Positions 45,447 through 53,773 are shown, counted from the stretch's first letter. The stretch is 64,000 bases of DNA from Pseudanabaena sp. BC1403 (GCF_002914585.1 NZ_PDDM01000015.1:1-64000), one strand, 5' to 3'. Notes: a model not told the origin generated them from the sequence alone. Made by a program: numbers and translations.

Positions 45447-45619
45447 AATCTCCCCTCATAATTTCTACCGACACGTTCTTTTTGTTGTCGTAATTCATTC
45501 GTGAGCAACTCATAAACCCGATCGCTGAGTAATCTGATTTGCAAAGGTTCTTGTAAAACTTTGGCTGCAAACTTGCCTAGCTCTGCCCGTTCTTTGGGTT
45601 CGTCAGAATGTTTTCCCAT
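45443..45619 (-). CDS. Small eCIS-operon protein sharing the C-terminal tail of the giant protein
   Basis: This is a 58-residue protein if it starts at the ATG at 45619 (MGKHSDEPKERAEL); a TTG at 45655 would add 12 residues. It reads LSDRVYELLTNELRQQKERV and ends YEGRL. The giant protein ends LAQEIYILLKQRIGIEKERQ and YQGRLPW, so both share an amphipathic helix plus an ERxGxxYxGRL tail with the same spacing. The tube gene start overlaps its stop in ATGA. Position and size suggest an eCIS adaptor of the small-protein class near the tube base, but no function is known to me. Confidence 0.7.
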   Translation of the reverse strand: MGKHSDEPKERAELGKFAAKVLQEPLQIRLLSDRVYELLTNELRQQKERVGRNYEGRL

Positions 45620-45677
45620 CAACGACTTACCATGTATATGTAAACGTATATTCAAGCGTATATCGTAACCAATTTAT

Positions 45678-45683
45678 ATTATA
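45678..45683 (-). promoter_or_regulatory. Candidate -10 box of the eCIS operon
   Basis: On the minus strand this reads TATAAT, about 60 bases before the ATG at 45619 and just after the terminator of the upstream gene, the right place for an operon promoter. A TTGGCA lies upstream but is too close to be the -35 box, so the assignment is tentative. Confidence 0.4.
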
Positions 45684-45712
45684 CATTGGTTGCCAACCGT
45701 ATTAGGGCAAAC

Positions 45713-45755
45713 AAAAAAAACTAGAGGTGGTGCTTTGCACCGCCTCTAGTTTTTT
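45713..45755. terminator. Rho-independent terminator between the pseudokinase gene and the eCIS operon
   Basis: CTAGAGGTGGTGC and GCACCGCCTCTAG pair around TTT, flanked by A8 on the left and T8 on the right. It is 10-50 bp past the stop of the pseudokinase gene and ahead of the eCIS start, so the two are separate transcription units. Confidence 0.92.
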
Positions 45756-45766
45756 TTGGTTTTTCG

Positions 45767-48166
45767 TTATTTGATTGGAAATTTTAGAGGGATTAGTCCA
45801 GTTTGCTTAAGTAGATTTTGGGCTTCTTCGGTTCGCATGATCGAGGCAAACCGCTCAGCGATCGGCAATCGGCGGTTGTCGCGGGTATAGACTACCGAAA
45901 TTGGATAGGCAAGGGGATAGTTTTGATTGATAAAAGCATTGTAGTTTTGAATGTAACTACCTTTTTCATTGCATAGATCAACGTTGGGTGTAATGTCAGC
46001 ACCAGTTTTCCAGACTAGAGGTGCAACGAAGGCTCGATAATCATCAGCGATCGCAAGGGGATAGACCGAGCACTGACCAAAAACCTGACTAATTGAGCCA
46101 AAGGAAATACTACCAATATTGCGATCCTCAAAGTCTTGGATTACTTGCCGCAATGAATCAAAAATAGATAGCGATTTGATATTTCCATCTTTGATCAAAT
46201 TTTGGAAAGTCTCGATCGCTATTTTATCTTTCAATACCCGTTTCTCAAAAATCTTGACTGAATCATCATCTAGGGGCATATAGAGCTTCACAGGTAAGTT
46301 TGGTCCCCCTAACTGTCGCCAATTGATAATTTCTCCTGTATAGAGTTGGCGTAATTGGGCAAAGGTGAGTCTACCTTCTAGAGAGGTCGGTAAACTGTTA
46401 TTGCGTTGGGCATAGCTAAAAGCGACAAACACCGTTAAGCCATCGTAGGCAATATCTTGAGTAATAAAGTTACCGCCAAGATTGTCAGACACACTTGAAA
46501 TAGCAAAGTCGGCTTGGTTTGATAGCAATTGAGTGATCGGGGACTGATCGGCATTTCTATCAACATCAACTGGCTGATAGCTTAATTGGAGTTTCGGCTG
46601 GCGTTTTTGGAGCTCATCTTCGAGAGTTGAACCCTTAGCAATCAAATTATTTTGTAAAAGGGTGTAATTCCAAGTTCCATTTTTGTCAGATATATAGGTG
46701 AATTTGCCTTCAGGAATATCGGATATTTGGTTAATACAGCAAGGGAAATTGAGGTTAGCAGCTTTGGGCGGCTGTGTTAGCCAGAAATACAGTAACAAAG
46801 CTAGCAGTAACAAGAGGATTACGCCGATCGCGATCGCGATTACTTTTTTAGTTAGCCATCCCCACCAATTCTTTTTAACAGGTTCAACTTTCTCTTGGTC
46901 AATGAATTCGAGTAGAGCATCGCGATCAATATGTAATCTTAGTAGCGCCCTCCGAGCCACTTCAGCACTGCTATAAGTGGTTTCCCCAAAACCGAGCAAA
47001 TTCTGAACAAATTTTTTCAGCCCCAGATGAACTTTCCCATCCCAATGGTCTGGGTCGAAGGGATTTAAACAAGAACGATTTTCAAGATCGATGACTCCGC
47101 CTTTTAATAGATAGAAAGCGATATAGCCTAAATCTTCGAGATCTCGATTGATGGAATAGGCAGGTGGCTGCACATCGGGAGGATAGAATTGATCTTCCCA
47201 AAGTGACATATCATTGAGATAGACTGTAAATCCCTGAAAATTTGATCGAATCGCAATGCTATAAAAGGTTAGATTGCCATGAGGGAGTCCTGAAGTCACC
47301 ACACCAGAACGCAATCGGTATTTTTGTGAATGTAAGGACTCAAGAGTTTGTAAAGCTTGATTAAGAAACGATTTCACCTGCCAGTTACTCATCGCGCCAT
47401 GCATATTTAGATAATCAGATAAAGTGAGCGCTTCATCAGTTTTGGGCAGGATCGCATAACAGCGTTCTTCACGAGCATCTGCGATCGCTTCTATCGGTGT
47501 AATTAAACGCGCGTCTTGCTTTCGACCATCTGATAATTTGAGCTCTGACGATGCTTCAAAATTACGCTTGCAGGCTCTAGTTTCTTGATCGTTAAAATAT
47601 TTTTTGGGAATTACGTATTCTTTTAATAAAAAAGGCTCCCCGTCCGTTAAGTTAGTAGCATTATAGAGTCTGCCACTGCCGCGAATGCCGATATAGCTAT
47701 CAACTTGATATACTCCAGCCCTGCCACGAATCTTGACCTCAGGTGGCAAACTGGCAGGAAATTGACATTTTTTGCAATACTTATTATTAGGATTATCTAT
47801 GACGGTTTCGTGGGGAATTTCACACCGAAACGGATTTGATTCTTGACATTGGTAGCGGAGAAATTGCGGCTTGATTTGCCAAATTGTCCCCACTCTTTGA
47901 TCAACAGAAATTTCTTTTAAAATTTCTTTGGTTTCATTCTTTTCGGGTATGCTGATACCTTTAAAAGAGGTAATTGAAGGAGGCGTTATCCCTAAATCAT
48001 CTCTAAGAAATGGGATCAGAAATTTTAAAGGTTCTGGAACAGCCTTATTTAAGAATTCGACAAACTTATTACCGATCAACCCATCGATAGTGCCAAGAAA
48101 CTGCCCCCAAAGGTCTGTGATGCGTTTCCAGAATTTTTGCCAAACATTTGGAGACTTCGTAGCCAT
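45767..48166 (-). CDS. Pseudokinase - transmembrane - phosphate-binding-protein fusion
   Basis: The 799 residues read in order as: a basic/aromatic start; a four-Cys knuckle (C107, C115, C131, C134); a protein-kinase-like domain (about 150-410); one strong TM helix (441-463); and a PstS-like periplasmic binding domain (about 470-799; LSNQADFAISSVSDNL, QLRQLYTGEIINWRQLGG). The kinase keeps an ATP-lysine-like K182 (LLKEY). However, the catalytic HRD loop is HGNL (296-299) and the DFG position reads LNDMSLWE, so the catalytic Asp residues are lost. It probably senses a ligand outside and signals by binding. It lies just upstream of the eCIS operon on the same strand but behind a strong terminator. 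Confidence 0.8.
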   Translation of the reverse strand: MATKSPNVWQKFWKRITDLWGQFLGTIDGLIGNKFVEFLNKAVPEPLKFLIPFLRDDLGITPPSITSFKGISIPEKNETKEILKEISVDQRVGTIWQIKPQFLRYQCQESNPFRCEIPHETVIDNPNNKYCKKCQFPASLPPEVKIRGRAGVYQVDSYIGIRGSGRLYNATNLTDGEPFLLKEYVIPKKYFNDQETRACKRNFEASSELKLSDGRKQDARLITPIEAIADAREERCYAILPKTDEALTLSDYLNMHGAMSNWQVKSFLNQALQTLESLHSQKYRLRSGVVTSGLPHGNLTFYSIAIRSNFQGFTVYLNDMSLWEDQFYPPDVQPPAYSINRDLEDLGYIAFYLLKGGVIDLENRSCLNPFDPDHWDGKVHLGLKKFVQNLLGFGETTYSSAEVARRALLRLHIDRDALLEFIDQEKVEPVKKNWWGWLTKKVIAIAIGVILLLLLALLLYFWLTQPPKAANLNFPCCINQISDIPEGKFTYISDKNGTWNYTLLQNNLIAKGSTLEDELQKRQPKLQLSYQPVDVDRNADQSPITQLLSNQADFAISSVSDNLGGNFITQDIAYDGLTVFVAFSYAQRNNSLPTSLEGRLTFAQLRQLYTGEIINWRQLGGPNLPVKLYMPLDDDSVKIFEKRVLKDKIAIETFQNLIKDGNIKSLSIFDSLRQVIQDFEDRNIGSISFGSISQVFGQCSVYPLAIADDYRAFVAPLVWKTGADITPNVDLCNEKGSYIQNYNAFINQNYPLAYPISVVYTRDNRRLPIAERFASIMRTEEAQNLLKQTGLIPLKFPIK

Positions 48167-48291
48167 AGATTGCTTGCCTTATTCTTGTTAAACTATTATC
48201 AATTAACTAGGTGTGATTTGCGGCAAAGGTTTGTATTGTTTATACATACTTGTCTAAAGCATATCCCACTACTTTACCCCTATTCAAGATT

Positions 48292-48501
48292 ATGGCAAGA
48301 GATCAAGTAGCTCGTCTGTATCGAGCAGCGAAGACAGATTCCCTTCTCAAAGCAAAACTAAATCAAGCTCCTGATCTAGAAAGTTTTGTGGAAATGGCAA
48401 AGGCTGAAGGATATGACTTCACGATCGAAGAATGGCAACAGATGACCAACTTTGAGGTCGAAGAATTAAAGTGCCACCTTTCAGAAATTCCTGGTATTTA
48501 G
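48292..48501 (+). CDS. Nif11-domain small protein
   Basis: This 69-residue protein has the Nif11-like pattern: VARLYRAAKTDSLLKAKLNQ, then LESFVEMAKAEGYDFTIEEW. The family includes leader peptides of ribosomally made natural products and stand-alone small proteins of unknown role. Here the end, CHLSEIPGI, has no Gly-Gly cleavage site and no core peptide, and no modifying enzyme is nearby, so a stand-alone form is more likely. The ATG at 48292 is preferred to a TTG at 48250. It is divergent from the pseudokinase gene, with 125 bp between. Confidence 0.8.
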   Translation: MARDQVARLYRAAKTDSLLKAKLNQAPDLESFVEMAKAEGYDFTIEEWQQMTNFEVEELKCHLSEIPGI

Positions 48502-48517
48502 TCTAGCTGTTGCTATC

Positions 48518-48558
48518 AAAAGAAGAGTGGCGTTGCTATGCGCCGCTGCTCTTCTTTT
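48518..48558. terminator. Bidirectional hairpin terminator
   Basis: AAAAGAAGAGTGGCG-type left arm and CGCCGCTGCTCTTCTTTT right arm pair with small mismatches and end in a T-run on each strand. It lies between the convergent Nif11 and TPR genes. Confidence 0.8.
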
Positions 48559-48568
48559 GGTCACTAAA

Positions 48569-50248
48569 TTATGGCTTTACTGGTTTTGGTTTTAAGCGCT
48601 CGATCGCGATCGCCTTATTGATCGTAGCTTGCATCTGACTAGGATTAAGCTTTAGGGCTTGCTCAAACGAGACCAAGGCATCGGCATTGCTATTTAGCGC
48701 AAGTAAAGCTAGACCCCGACCAGTCCAATAATCGGCATTTTTGACATCGATCGCTAGTGCTCGGCTATAGGCTGTAACAGCTTCGACGTTGCGACCAAGG
48801 GACATCATGGCTAGACCCCGATTAAACCAAGCTGTGTCTGATTTGGGATTAATGCCCAATGCCTGTTGACTTGCCATCAATGATTCTTGAAATCGATTGA
48901 GCCGCCAGAGTAAAGCCGATTTATTTGTCCAAATATCTGCCAAGAAGATTTGGCTACCGATATTTGCATCGCCTTCAATGGCTTTGTCATAGGCTTTGAG
49001 CGCCTCTTCTGTGCGCCCCAATGAGGTAAGAATGCGCCCATGATTAAACCACCCAAATGATGAATTTTGATTCAGGGCGATCGCTTGATTAGTTGACGAC
49101 AGCGCTAAGTCAAAACGCCCCAAAGCCCATAGGGTTGCTGCTCGATTGCCCCAAAAGCTAGCTTGGCTTGGCTGTAGGGAGATCGCCCGATTTGCCGAAG
49201 CTAGTGCCTCTTCGTACTTGCCCAAACCGTTGAGAGCATTAGCTCTCTGATCCCATGCCCAAGCTGGCCCCAGATAGTCCCATTGTTGATCTCCTTCTTG
49301 GAGTGCAGAGTTACAGGCAACTAGGGCTTCTTTATATTGGCGGAGCTGGTTAAGGGCAGCGCAGGAGTTAGCTAAGGCGAGGGAATATTTTTCTTTTGCC
49401 TTGAGAGACCATTCTTGTGAAGCCAAAGCTTCGGCATAACGCCCCAATCTCCATAAAATCATCCCCTGTTCTGCCCATGCCTGAGCATTTGTCGGCTCGA
49501 TCGCTACAGCTTTGTCATAGGAAAATAGAGCTTCATCAAAGCGTTTTAACTGATTCTGGACTTTGCCTTTAGTTTTCCATGCGATCGCAGGTGTGGATTT
49601 GCCCCAGTTAGCATTTACCTTAATGGCGCGATCGCAGTCTTGGATGGCATCGGCAGCGCGATCAAGGGCAACAAAAATGTCGCAACGTTCTGTAAGTGCT
49701 AGAGAATAATTCGGATTTGAACGAATGGCAAGCCCCAGTGACTCTAATGCCTCCGCCATTTTTCCCTCCCGTTTCAGCAATGCTCCTTGGATGTACCACA
49801 CCATCGCAGGGGAGGCATCTGCCCAGTTCTGGTCGAGTCGTAGGGCAAGTTCGCAGGAAGCGATCGCATCTTCATAGCGTTCTAGTTCCATCAGTGCCCC
49901 ACAACGTTTTGCTAAACCACCTGAGTTATCGGGTTTCAGTTTAATAAAGCGATCATAGGACACCACCGCTTCGATATTCATCCCTAACCCAGACATGGCA
50001 TCGCCCCGCTCTAGCCAAGCGATCGGCTCATTGGTATTTAGGGTAATCGCCTGATTGCAAGCATCGATAGCCTCTTTGTATTTGCGAGACTTGACCAAAG
50101 AACTACAAAGTGATGCCCAATAGTCAAAATCCTGTAACTTCTCTTGAGCGATCGCAGTCGGTGCGATCGGCAAGTTTAGCAGCACAACCATGAGCAACCA
50201 AAACCGCTTGCCTTGTTTGAATGACTGAAAAAAAGAACGCAAAATCAT
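48569..50248 (-). CDS. Secreted tetratricopeptide-repeat (TPR) protein
   Basis: This is a helical-repeat protein of about 559 residues. The ATG at 50248 (MILRSFFQSFKQGKRFW) is preferred over 50320 because it gives a clean signal peptide ending near PTAIAQ. About 13 TPR units follow, with the W-LG-Y-A-P pattern (AWLERGDAMSGLGMNIEAVV, AWAEQGMILWRLGRYAEALA, AWFNRGLAMMSLGRNVEAVT). Such proteins are periplasmic or lumenal scaffolds. It is convergent with the Nif11 gene and divergent from the pentapeptide gene. No partner can be assigned. Confidence 0.9.
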   Translation of the reverse strand: MILRSFFQSFKQGKRFWLLMVVLLNLPIAPTAIAQEKLQDFDYWASLCSSLVKSRKYKEAIDACNQAITLNTNEPIAWLERGDAMSGLGMNIEAVVSYDRFIKLKPDNSGGLAKRCGALMELERYEDAIASCELALRLDQNWADASPAMVWYIQGALLKREGKMAEALESLGLAIRSNPNYSLALTERCDIFVALDRAADAIQDCDRAIKVNANWGKSTPAIAWKTKGKVQNQLKRFDEALFSYDKAVAIEPTNAQAWAEQGMILWRLGRYAEALASQEWSLKAKEKYSLALANSCAALNQLRQYKEALVACNSALQEGDQQWDYLGPAWAWDQRANALNGLGKYEEALASANRAISLQPSQASFWGNRAATLWALGRFDLALSSTNQAIALNQNSSFGWFNHGRILTSLGRTEEALKAYDKAIEGDANIGSQIFLADIWTNKSALLWRLNRFQESLMASQQALGINPKSDTAWFNRGLAMMSLGRNVEAVTAYSRALAIDVKNADYWTGRGLALLALNSNADALVSFEQALKLNPSQMQATINKAIAIERLKPKPVKP

Positions 50249-50366
50249 TGGTAATCCCAATTTCTCAACCCCAGGTCTAGCAAAAGTTGTCACCAAATAC
50301 GACCTGTAATCTGATGACAACTTTTCATATCCACATTAATTTATCATTATGACTTACGAAGTTGGC

Positions 50367-50399
50367 AGTTGTGTAGTGGGCAAAGCCCACTACACAACT
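50367..50399. repeat. Perfect 15-bp hairpin in a divergent gap
   Basis: AGTTGTGTAGTGGGC (50367-50381) pairs exactly with 50385-50399. It lies between the start regions of the TPR and pentapeptide genes, 20 bp before the latter's start, where it may influence initiation. Confidence 0.75.
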
Positions 50400-50419
50400 G
50401 TTAATTAGGATTAATTAGG

Positions 50420-51121
50420 ATGCTTTTACTCAATCGAGGTCTGAAAATGAGCATTTTGGCTAGGGTGTTATTTTCGGGATTTCTGGCGACGATCGCGATC
50501 GCTTTACCCTTTGCTGCTTTGGCTGATCCTAGTAGCGATCGTATCCAAACCCTCAATCGTCAACGCCTGATCGAAACCAATCGTTGTCAGGGCTGTAATT
50601 TACAAAATACAGACTTGAATGGGCTGAAACTGATTGGGGCAGATTTAAATAAAGCTAATCTCCAAGGTGCAAACCTGCGAAGTGTTGATCTTCGGGGCGC
50701 AAATTTGCAAGGAACAAATCTTACCTATGCTGATCTTAGTTATGCCGATTTGCGGCTTGCTAATTTTGGTCAGGCCAATTTGACGGGGGCAAATCTGAGC
50801 AATGCATATTTACTTGAGGCTTCTTTTCGCCAGAGCAATCTCCAAGATGCGAATCTGACTGACAGCTATGCGGATGGCAATGTCGATGTATTTACGTCTG
50901 TGCGCCAATTTGTCGATCTTGAAGGGGCGAATTTATTTAGAGCCAATCTGACCAATGCCAAGCTAGGTTTTGCCAATCTCGAAGGGGCAAATCTTAGTGA
51001 AGTAAATTTAGTTGATGCTTATCTAGAAAATGCTTCATTAATCAATACAAATTTAACAAAAGCGAAGTTGTGTAACACAACCCTGCAAGATGGAGCGGTA
51101 AACAATCAGAATTGTCGTTAA
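50420..51121 (+). CDS. Exported pentapeptide-repeat protein
   Basis: This 233-residue protein has a signal peptide (LFSGFLATIAIALPFAALAD). CQGCNLQNTDLNG opens a right-handed quadrilateral beta-helix of pentapeptide repeats, A(D/N)LxX (ADLNKANLQGANLRSVDLRG and onward). A break near residues 150-172 (YADGNVDVFTSVRQFVDLEG) interrupts it. A second ATG at 50447 has the better upstream sequence (GAGG at 7 bases). The 3' end, ENASLINTNLTKAKLCNTTL to NCR, was copied twice downstream (53803-53928 and 56974-57099) together with the leader of the DUF4157 genes. Function is unknown; cyanobacteria carry many such proteins. Confidence 0.9.
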   Translation: MLLLNRGLKMSILARVLFSGFLATIAIALPFAALADPSSDRIQTLNRQRLIETNRCQGCNLQNTDLNGLKLIGADLNKANLQGANLRSVDLRGANLQGTNLTYADLSYADLRLANFGQANLTGANLSNAYLLEASFRQSNLQDANLTDSYADGNVDVFTSVRQFVDLEGANLFRANLTNAKLGFANLEGANLSEVNLVDAYLENASLINTNLTKAKLCNTTLQDGAVNNQNCR

Positions 51122-51211
51122 TTTTTGTAATTATGCGAGAATATGTGATGCCAAATATTATGTATGTGATATATTAAGGTGTCTTAGTAAGTAGATCTAG
51201 GGGTTGCTAAT
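51122..51211 (+). promoter_or_regulatory. Leader of the first DUF4157 cargo gene
   Basis: This 90-bp leader shares TGCGAGAATATG and the spacing to the ATG with the leaders at 53929-54005 and 57100-57175. It is the most divergent of the three. It contains TATGTGATATATT, which could serve as a -10 region. Confidence 0.5.
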
Positions 51212-52861
51212 ATGCCACATACTTACGATAACGAAAAAAAGCCTTCGCAATCCACGTTTTCATTCAAACCCACAGCTTCATTTTTACAAACTAGAGCCTT
51301 CGCGCCACTACAGACGGATTTGGATGAAGATGCTCCACGTCGATCTGGATACACTGAGAATTTTCTAGAAAAAATAATTAATCAGCGCGGTACTGAGTCG
51401 GCAGATACGCCAGTCCAATCAAAGCCAATGAACCGCTTGATGAAGCCGCTTCAATCCAAGCGTATGGCGATCCAAGCCAAGCTGAGTATTGGCGAGCCGA
51501 ATGATAAGTATGAGCAGGAAGCAGATGCCACTGCCTCTAAAGTTGTCCAACAGATAAATTCGCCAACTCAGGAGCAATCTATCCAACGAGAAGAGTCGCT
51601 GGAAGAAGAAGATGAAGAATTGCAAATGAAGCCAATCTCTTCAATCCAACGAGGAATGATGGAAGAAGAAGAGGATGAATTGCAAATGAAGTCTTTGCTC
51701 CAGAGACGAGGAGATATTGATGGTGGAGAAGCTTCGACTGATTTAGAGTCATCAATTCAAAGTGCGAGAGGTAGTGGTCAATCTCTAGATTCTAATCTGC
51801 AAGCGAAGATGGGACAGGCGATGGGAGCAGACTTTAGCAGGGTGAAAGTCCATACAGATTTGCAATCTGATCAGTTAAATCAATCGATCCAAGCCAAAGC
51901 ATTTACCACAGGTCAAGATGTCTTCTTTCGGCAAGGAGAATATAATCCTAGTAGCAAGAATGGTCAGGAGTTGATCGCTCATGAATTGACGCATGTGGTA
52001 CAGCAAAATGGGGAAGCAGTGAGGAGATCGCCAGAACAATCGGAAAACCTGGCTCAAAATAGTGAATTTGATGTTAAATCAAAGGCAATTCGCATCGCGA
52101 CAAGCCCTAGGCCACTACCAGACATCTCGCCGAAGCAACAAAATTCCGCACCAGTGATCCAAAGAATGGTGGGAATCAATTCAAAGGGAATCACCAATGA
52201 AATTAAATCTCTTATAGGTGATCCTAATAATATGGATAAACTGACCCAAGCCTATACCTTCATGCAACACATATCATGGGCAAATAACATAGTGGGAGGA
52301 CCTATATTTGATATGAGCAAGCCAGCTTTCAACAAATTAGGCAATGAAAATTTAATATTGGTGGCTCATGGAGTCGAGGGAAAGTCAGGTCATTTTAATG
52401 GTCAACAGATTGGTAAATTTCTAGCAGACGAAAACAATGGCGTACCTAAGGATTGGCCACACAATGTATATATAAGCTCCTGTTATTCAGGAGCGGGTGT
52501 AACCCCCCTAGTAAAGGATGTAGCAGAAGAACTGGGCAAACTTGGTAAAAAGAATATTAAAGTCACGGGCTATACAGGAACAACTGTAACTCATAAAGAA
52601 TTTGATGAGTTTATCTTTGTAGTCAATCCCAATAAAGAACAAGAATTTAAAAATGTTTCGGATAGAGTAAAAATTAAATATCAGCACTTATTCACAGAAT
52701 GGTGGAAAAAAATGCAAGAATTAAGTCCTGATAATATTCTAGAGATGGCTGATTACACATCTAATCTGACGGCTGAGGCTTACAGAGAAATTATTGAGGA
52801 AGCTTCAAAACAGGATATCTTTTTAGATGAGGAACATGGCGAAGTTTCCCATAAATCATGA
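51212..52861 (+). CDS. eCIS-core (DUF4157) cargo protein 1 with clan-CD-like His/Cys C-terminal domain
   Basis: The first about 267 residues are shared with the genes at 54006 and 57176: a conserved N-terminus (FAPLQTDLDED, YTENFLEKIINQRGTES), IGEPNDKYEQEADATASKVV (93-112), acidic linkers with SIQR motifs, then the DUF4157 domain (about 180-267; GADFSRVKVHTD, AFTTGQDVFFRQGEY, IAHELTHVVQQ with HELTH at 257-261). DUF4157 is the marker domain of eCIS-linked effectors. The unique C-terminal domain (about 320-549) has LILVAHGVEG (H386) and NVYISSCYSGAGV (C424). This His-Gly/Cys-Ser-Gly arrangement resembles clan CD cysteine peptidases. Peptidase activity is inferred from the two motifs only. The HELTH motif may be structural or a zinc site. 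Confidence 0.85.
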   Translation: MPHTYDNEKKPSQSTFSFKPTASFLQTRAFAPLQTDLDEDAPRRSGYTENFLEKIINQRGTESADTPVQSKPMNRLMKPLQSKRMAIQAKLSIGEPNDKYEQEADATASKVVQQINSPTQEQSIQREESLEEEDEELQMKPISSIQRGMMEEEEDELQMKSLLQRRGDIDGGEASTDLESSIQSARGSGQSLDSNLQAKMGQAMGADFSRVKVHTDLQSDQLNQSIQAKAFTTGQDVFFRQGEYNPSSKNGQELIAHELTHVVQQNGEAVRRSPEQSENLAQNSEFDVKSKAIRIATSPRPLPDISPKQQNSAPVIQRMVGINSKGITNEIKSLIGDPNNMDKLTQAYTFMQHISWANNIVGGPIFDMSKPAFNKLGNENLILVAHGVEGKSGHFNGQQIGKFLADENNGVPKDWPHNVYISSCYSGAGVTPLVKDVAEELGKLGKKNIKVTGYTGTTVTHKEFDEFIFVVNPNKEQEFKNVSDRVKIKYQHLFTEWWKKMQELSPDNILEMADYTSNLTAEAYREIIEEASKQDIFLDEEHGEVSHKS

Positions 52862-52880
52862 ATAGTGCGATCGCTATCGC

Positions 52881-52973
52881 GTAGGTTGGGTTGAAGAATG
52901 AAACCCAACACCAACAGGCGTTATATGCAATGTGATTAACTGTTGGGTATCGCTGACGCTCCACCCAACCTAC
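52881..52973. repeat. Cyanobacterial GTAGGTTGGGTT palindromic repeat
   Basis: It begins GTAGGTTGGGTTGAAGAATG and ends CCACCCAACCTAC, with an inner CCCAACA...TGTTGGG pair. It is a MITE-like element common between cyanobacterial genes. A degenerate copy is at 56852-56952, and a 31-bp fragment of its middle is at 59451-59481. Confidence 0.8.
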
Positions 52974-53008
52974 TTTTTATAATTTCGCATTTTTAAAATT
53001 GGCAACAG

Positions 53009-53051
53009 GCGATCGCATTTCTAGTCATTGATTTGTGGCTGATGCGATCGC
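53009..53051. repeat. HIP1-bounded 43-bp repeat, copy 1
   Basis: GCGATCGC, then TTCTAGTCATTGATT, then GGCTGATGCGATCGC. Further copies are at 53774-53801 (cut short at the junction with the pentapeptide remnant), 55932-55974 and 56802-56844, all within the duplicated cargo region. Confidence 0.8.
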
Positions 53052-53154
53052 CTGCTAAACTGCCTGAAACATCTCAACATTTGCCATAAACGAAATTCTC
53101 AAACTACAATAGAACTAAACATACGTTGTACCTTCGTTGGTGCATCTCAGGCTT

Positions 53155-53691
53155 ATGGAATCTATTGCGATCGCTAGCCCCCTAGACACTTTTCTCCAGC
53201 AGCCCAACATTGAAACCTCACCTGCTTGGGAATTTATCCACGGGCAAGCCCAACAAAAAACGATGCCAACACTGTTTCATTCCCGCCTTCAGCGCAACCT
53301 AGTTAACAGGATCAACAGCCAAACCCAAACATACGAAGCCATTCAAGAACTGCGCTGCATTGTGCCACCACTATCCCCCGTCCCAGACATTACCGTGGTT
53401 AAAAGCGATCGGCTTACAGAAGTCGATGGACCACTGCAAGGAGCGCCAGACTGGCTGATTGAAATTCGCTCCCCCGACCAAAACACATTAGAGCTACAAA
53501 ACAAAATCCTACACTGCTTGATCAACGGCACTCAACTAGCTTGGCTAATTGATATTCAGCGAAAGCAAATCTGGGTTTGGGAAAAATCTGAACTGCCATT
53601 AATTTATTCTGGAACCGATATACTTCCAACCCTTGGCAATATCTCAAACCTCACAGTAGAAATGATCATGGCAATGACCCAGCAGCGGTGA
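53155..53691 (+). CDS. Uma2-family (DUF820) putative restriction-like endonuclease
   Basis: This PD-(D/E)xK-fold protein belongs to a family hugely expanded in cyanobacteria. PVPDITVV carries the first acidic residue, DWLIEIRSPDQNT the Glu, and LQNKILHC the Lys; LAWLIDIQRKQIWVWE is the family's C-terminal strand pair. It is about 178 residues from the ATG at 53155 (a GTG at 53137 would add six). The cellular role of the family is not settled. It is an insertion between cargo genes 1 and 2 and shows no sign of being co-transcribed with them; a hairpin follows at 53694-53733. Confidence 0.88.
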   Translation: MESIAIASPLDTFLQQPNIETSPAWEFIHGQAQQKTMPTLFHSRLQRNLVNRINSQTQTYEAIQELRCIVPPLSPVPDITVVKSDRLTEVDGPLQGAPDWLIEIRSPDQNTLELQNKILHCLINGTQLAWLIDIQRKQIWVWEKSELPLIYSGTDILPTLGNISNLTVEMIMAMTQQR

Positions 53692-53693
53692 CA

Positions 53694-53733
53694 CTTGCCT
53701 AGCTGTTGGCGATCATCGCCAACAGCTAGGCAA
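53694..53733. terminator. Perfect 19-bp hairpin after the Uma2 gene
   Basis: CTTGCCTAGCTGTTGGCGA (53694-53712) pairs exactly with 53715-53733. It begins 2 bp past the Uma2 stop; there is no strong T-run. Confidence 0.65.
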
Positions 53734-53773
53734 GCTACTTTCTATAATTTCCTGTTTTCAAAATTGGCAATAG

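Noticed and set aside
26096-45619. Prophage or type VI secretion interpretation of the tail genes
   Set aside because: No capsid, portal, terminase, integrase, holin or lysin genes and no TssJLM, ClpV or TssK-type genes are present; DUF4157 cargo and Cis7/J protein types point to eCIS.
48292-48501. Nif11 gene as precursor of a modified peptide natural product
   Set aside because: No Gly-Gly leader site, no core peptide after it, and no lanthionine, radical-SAM or protease-transporter gene nearby.
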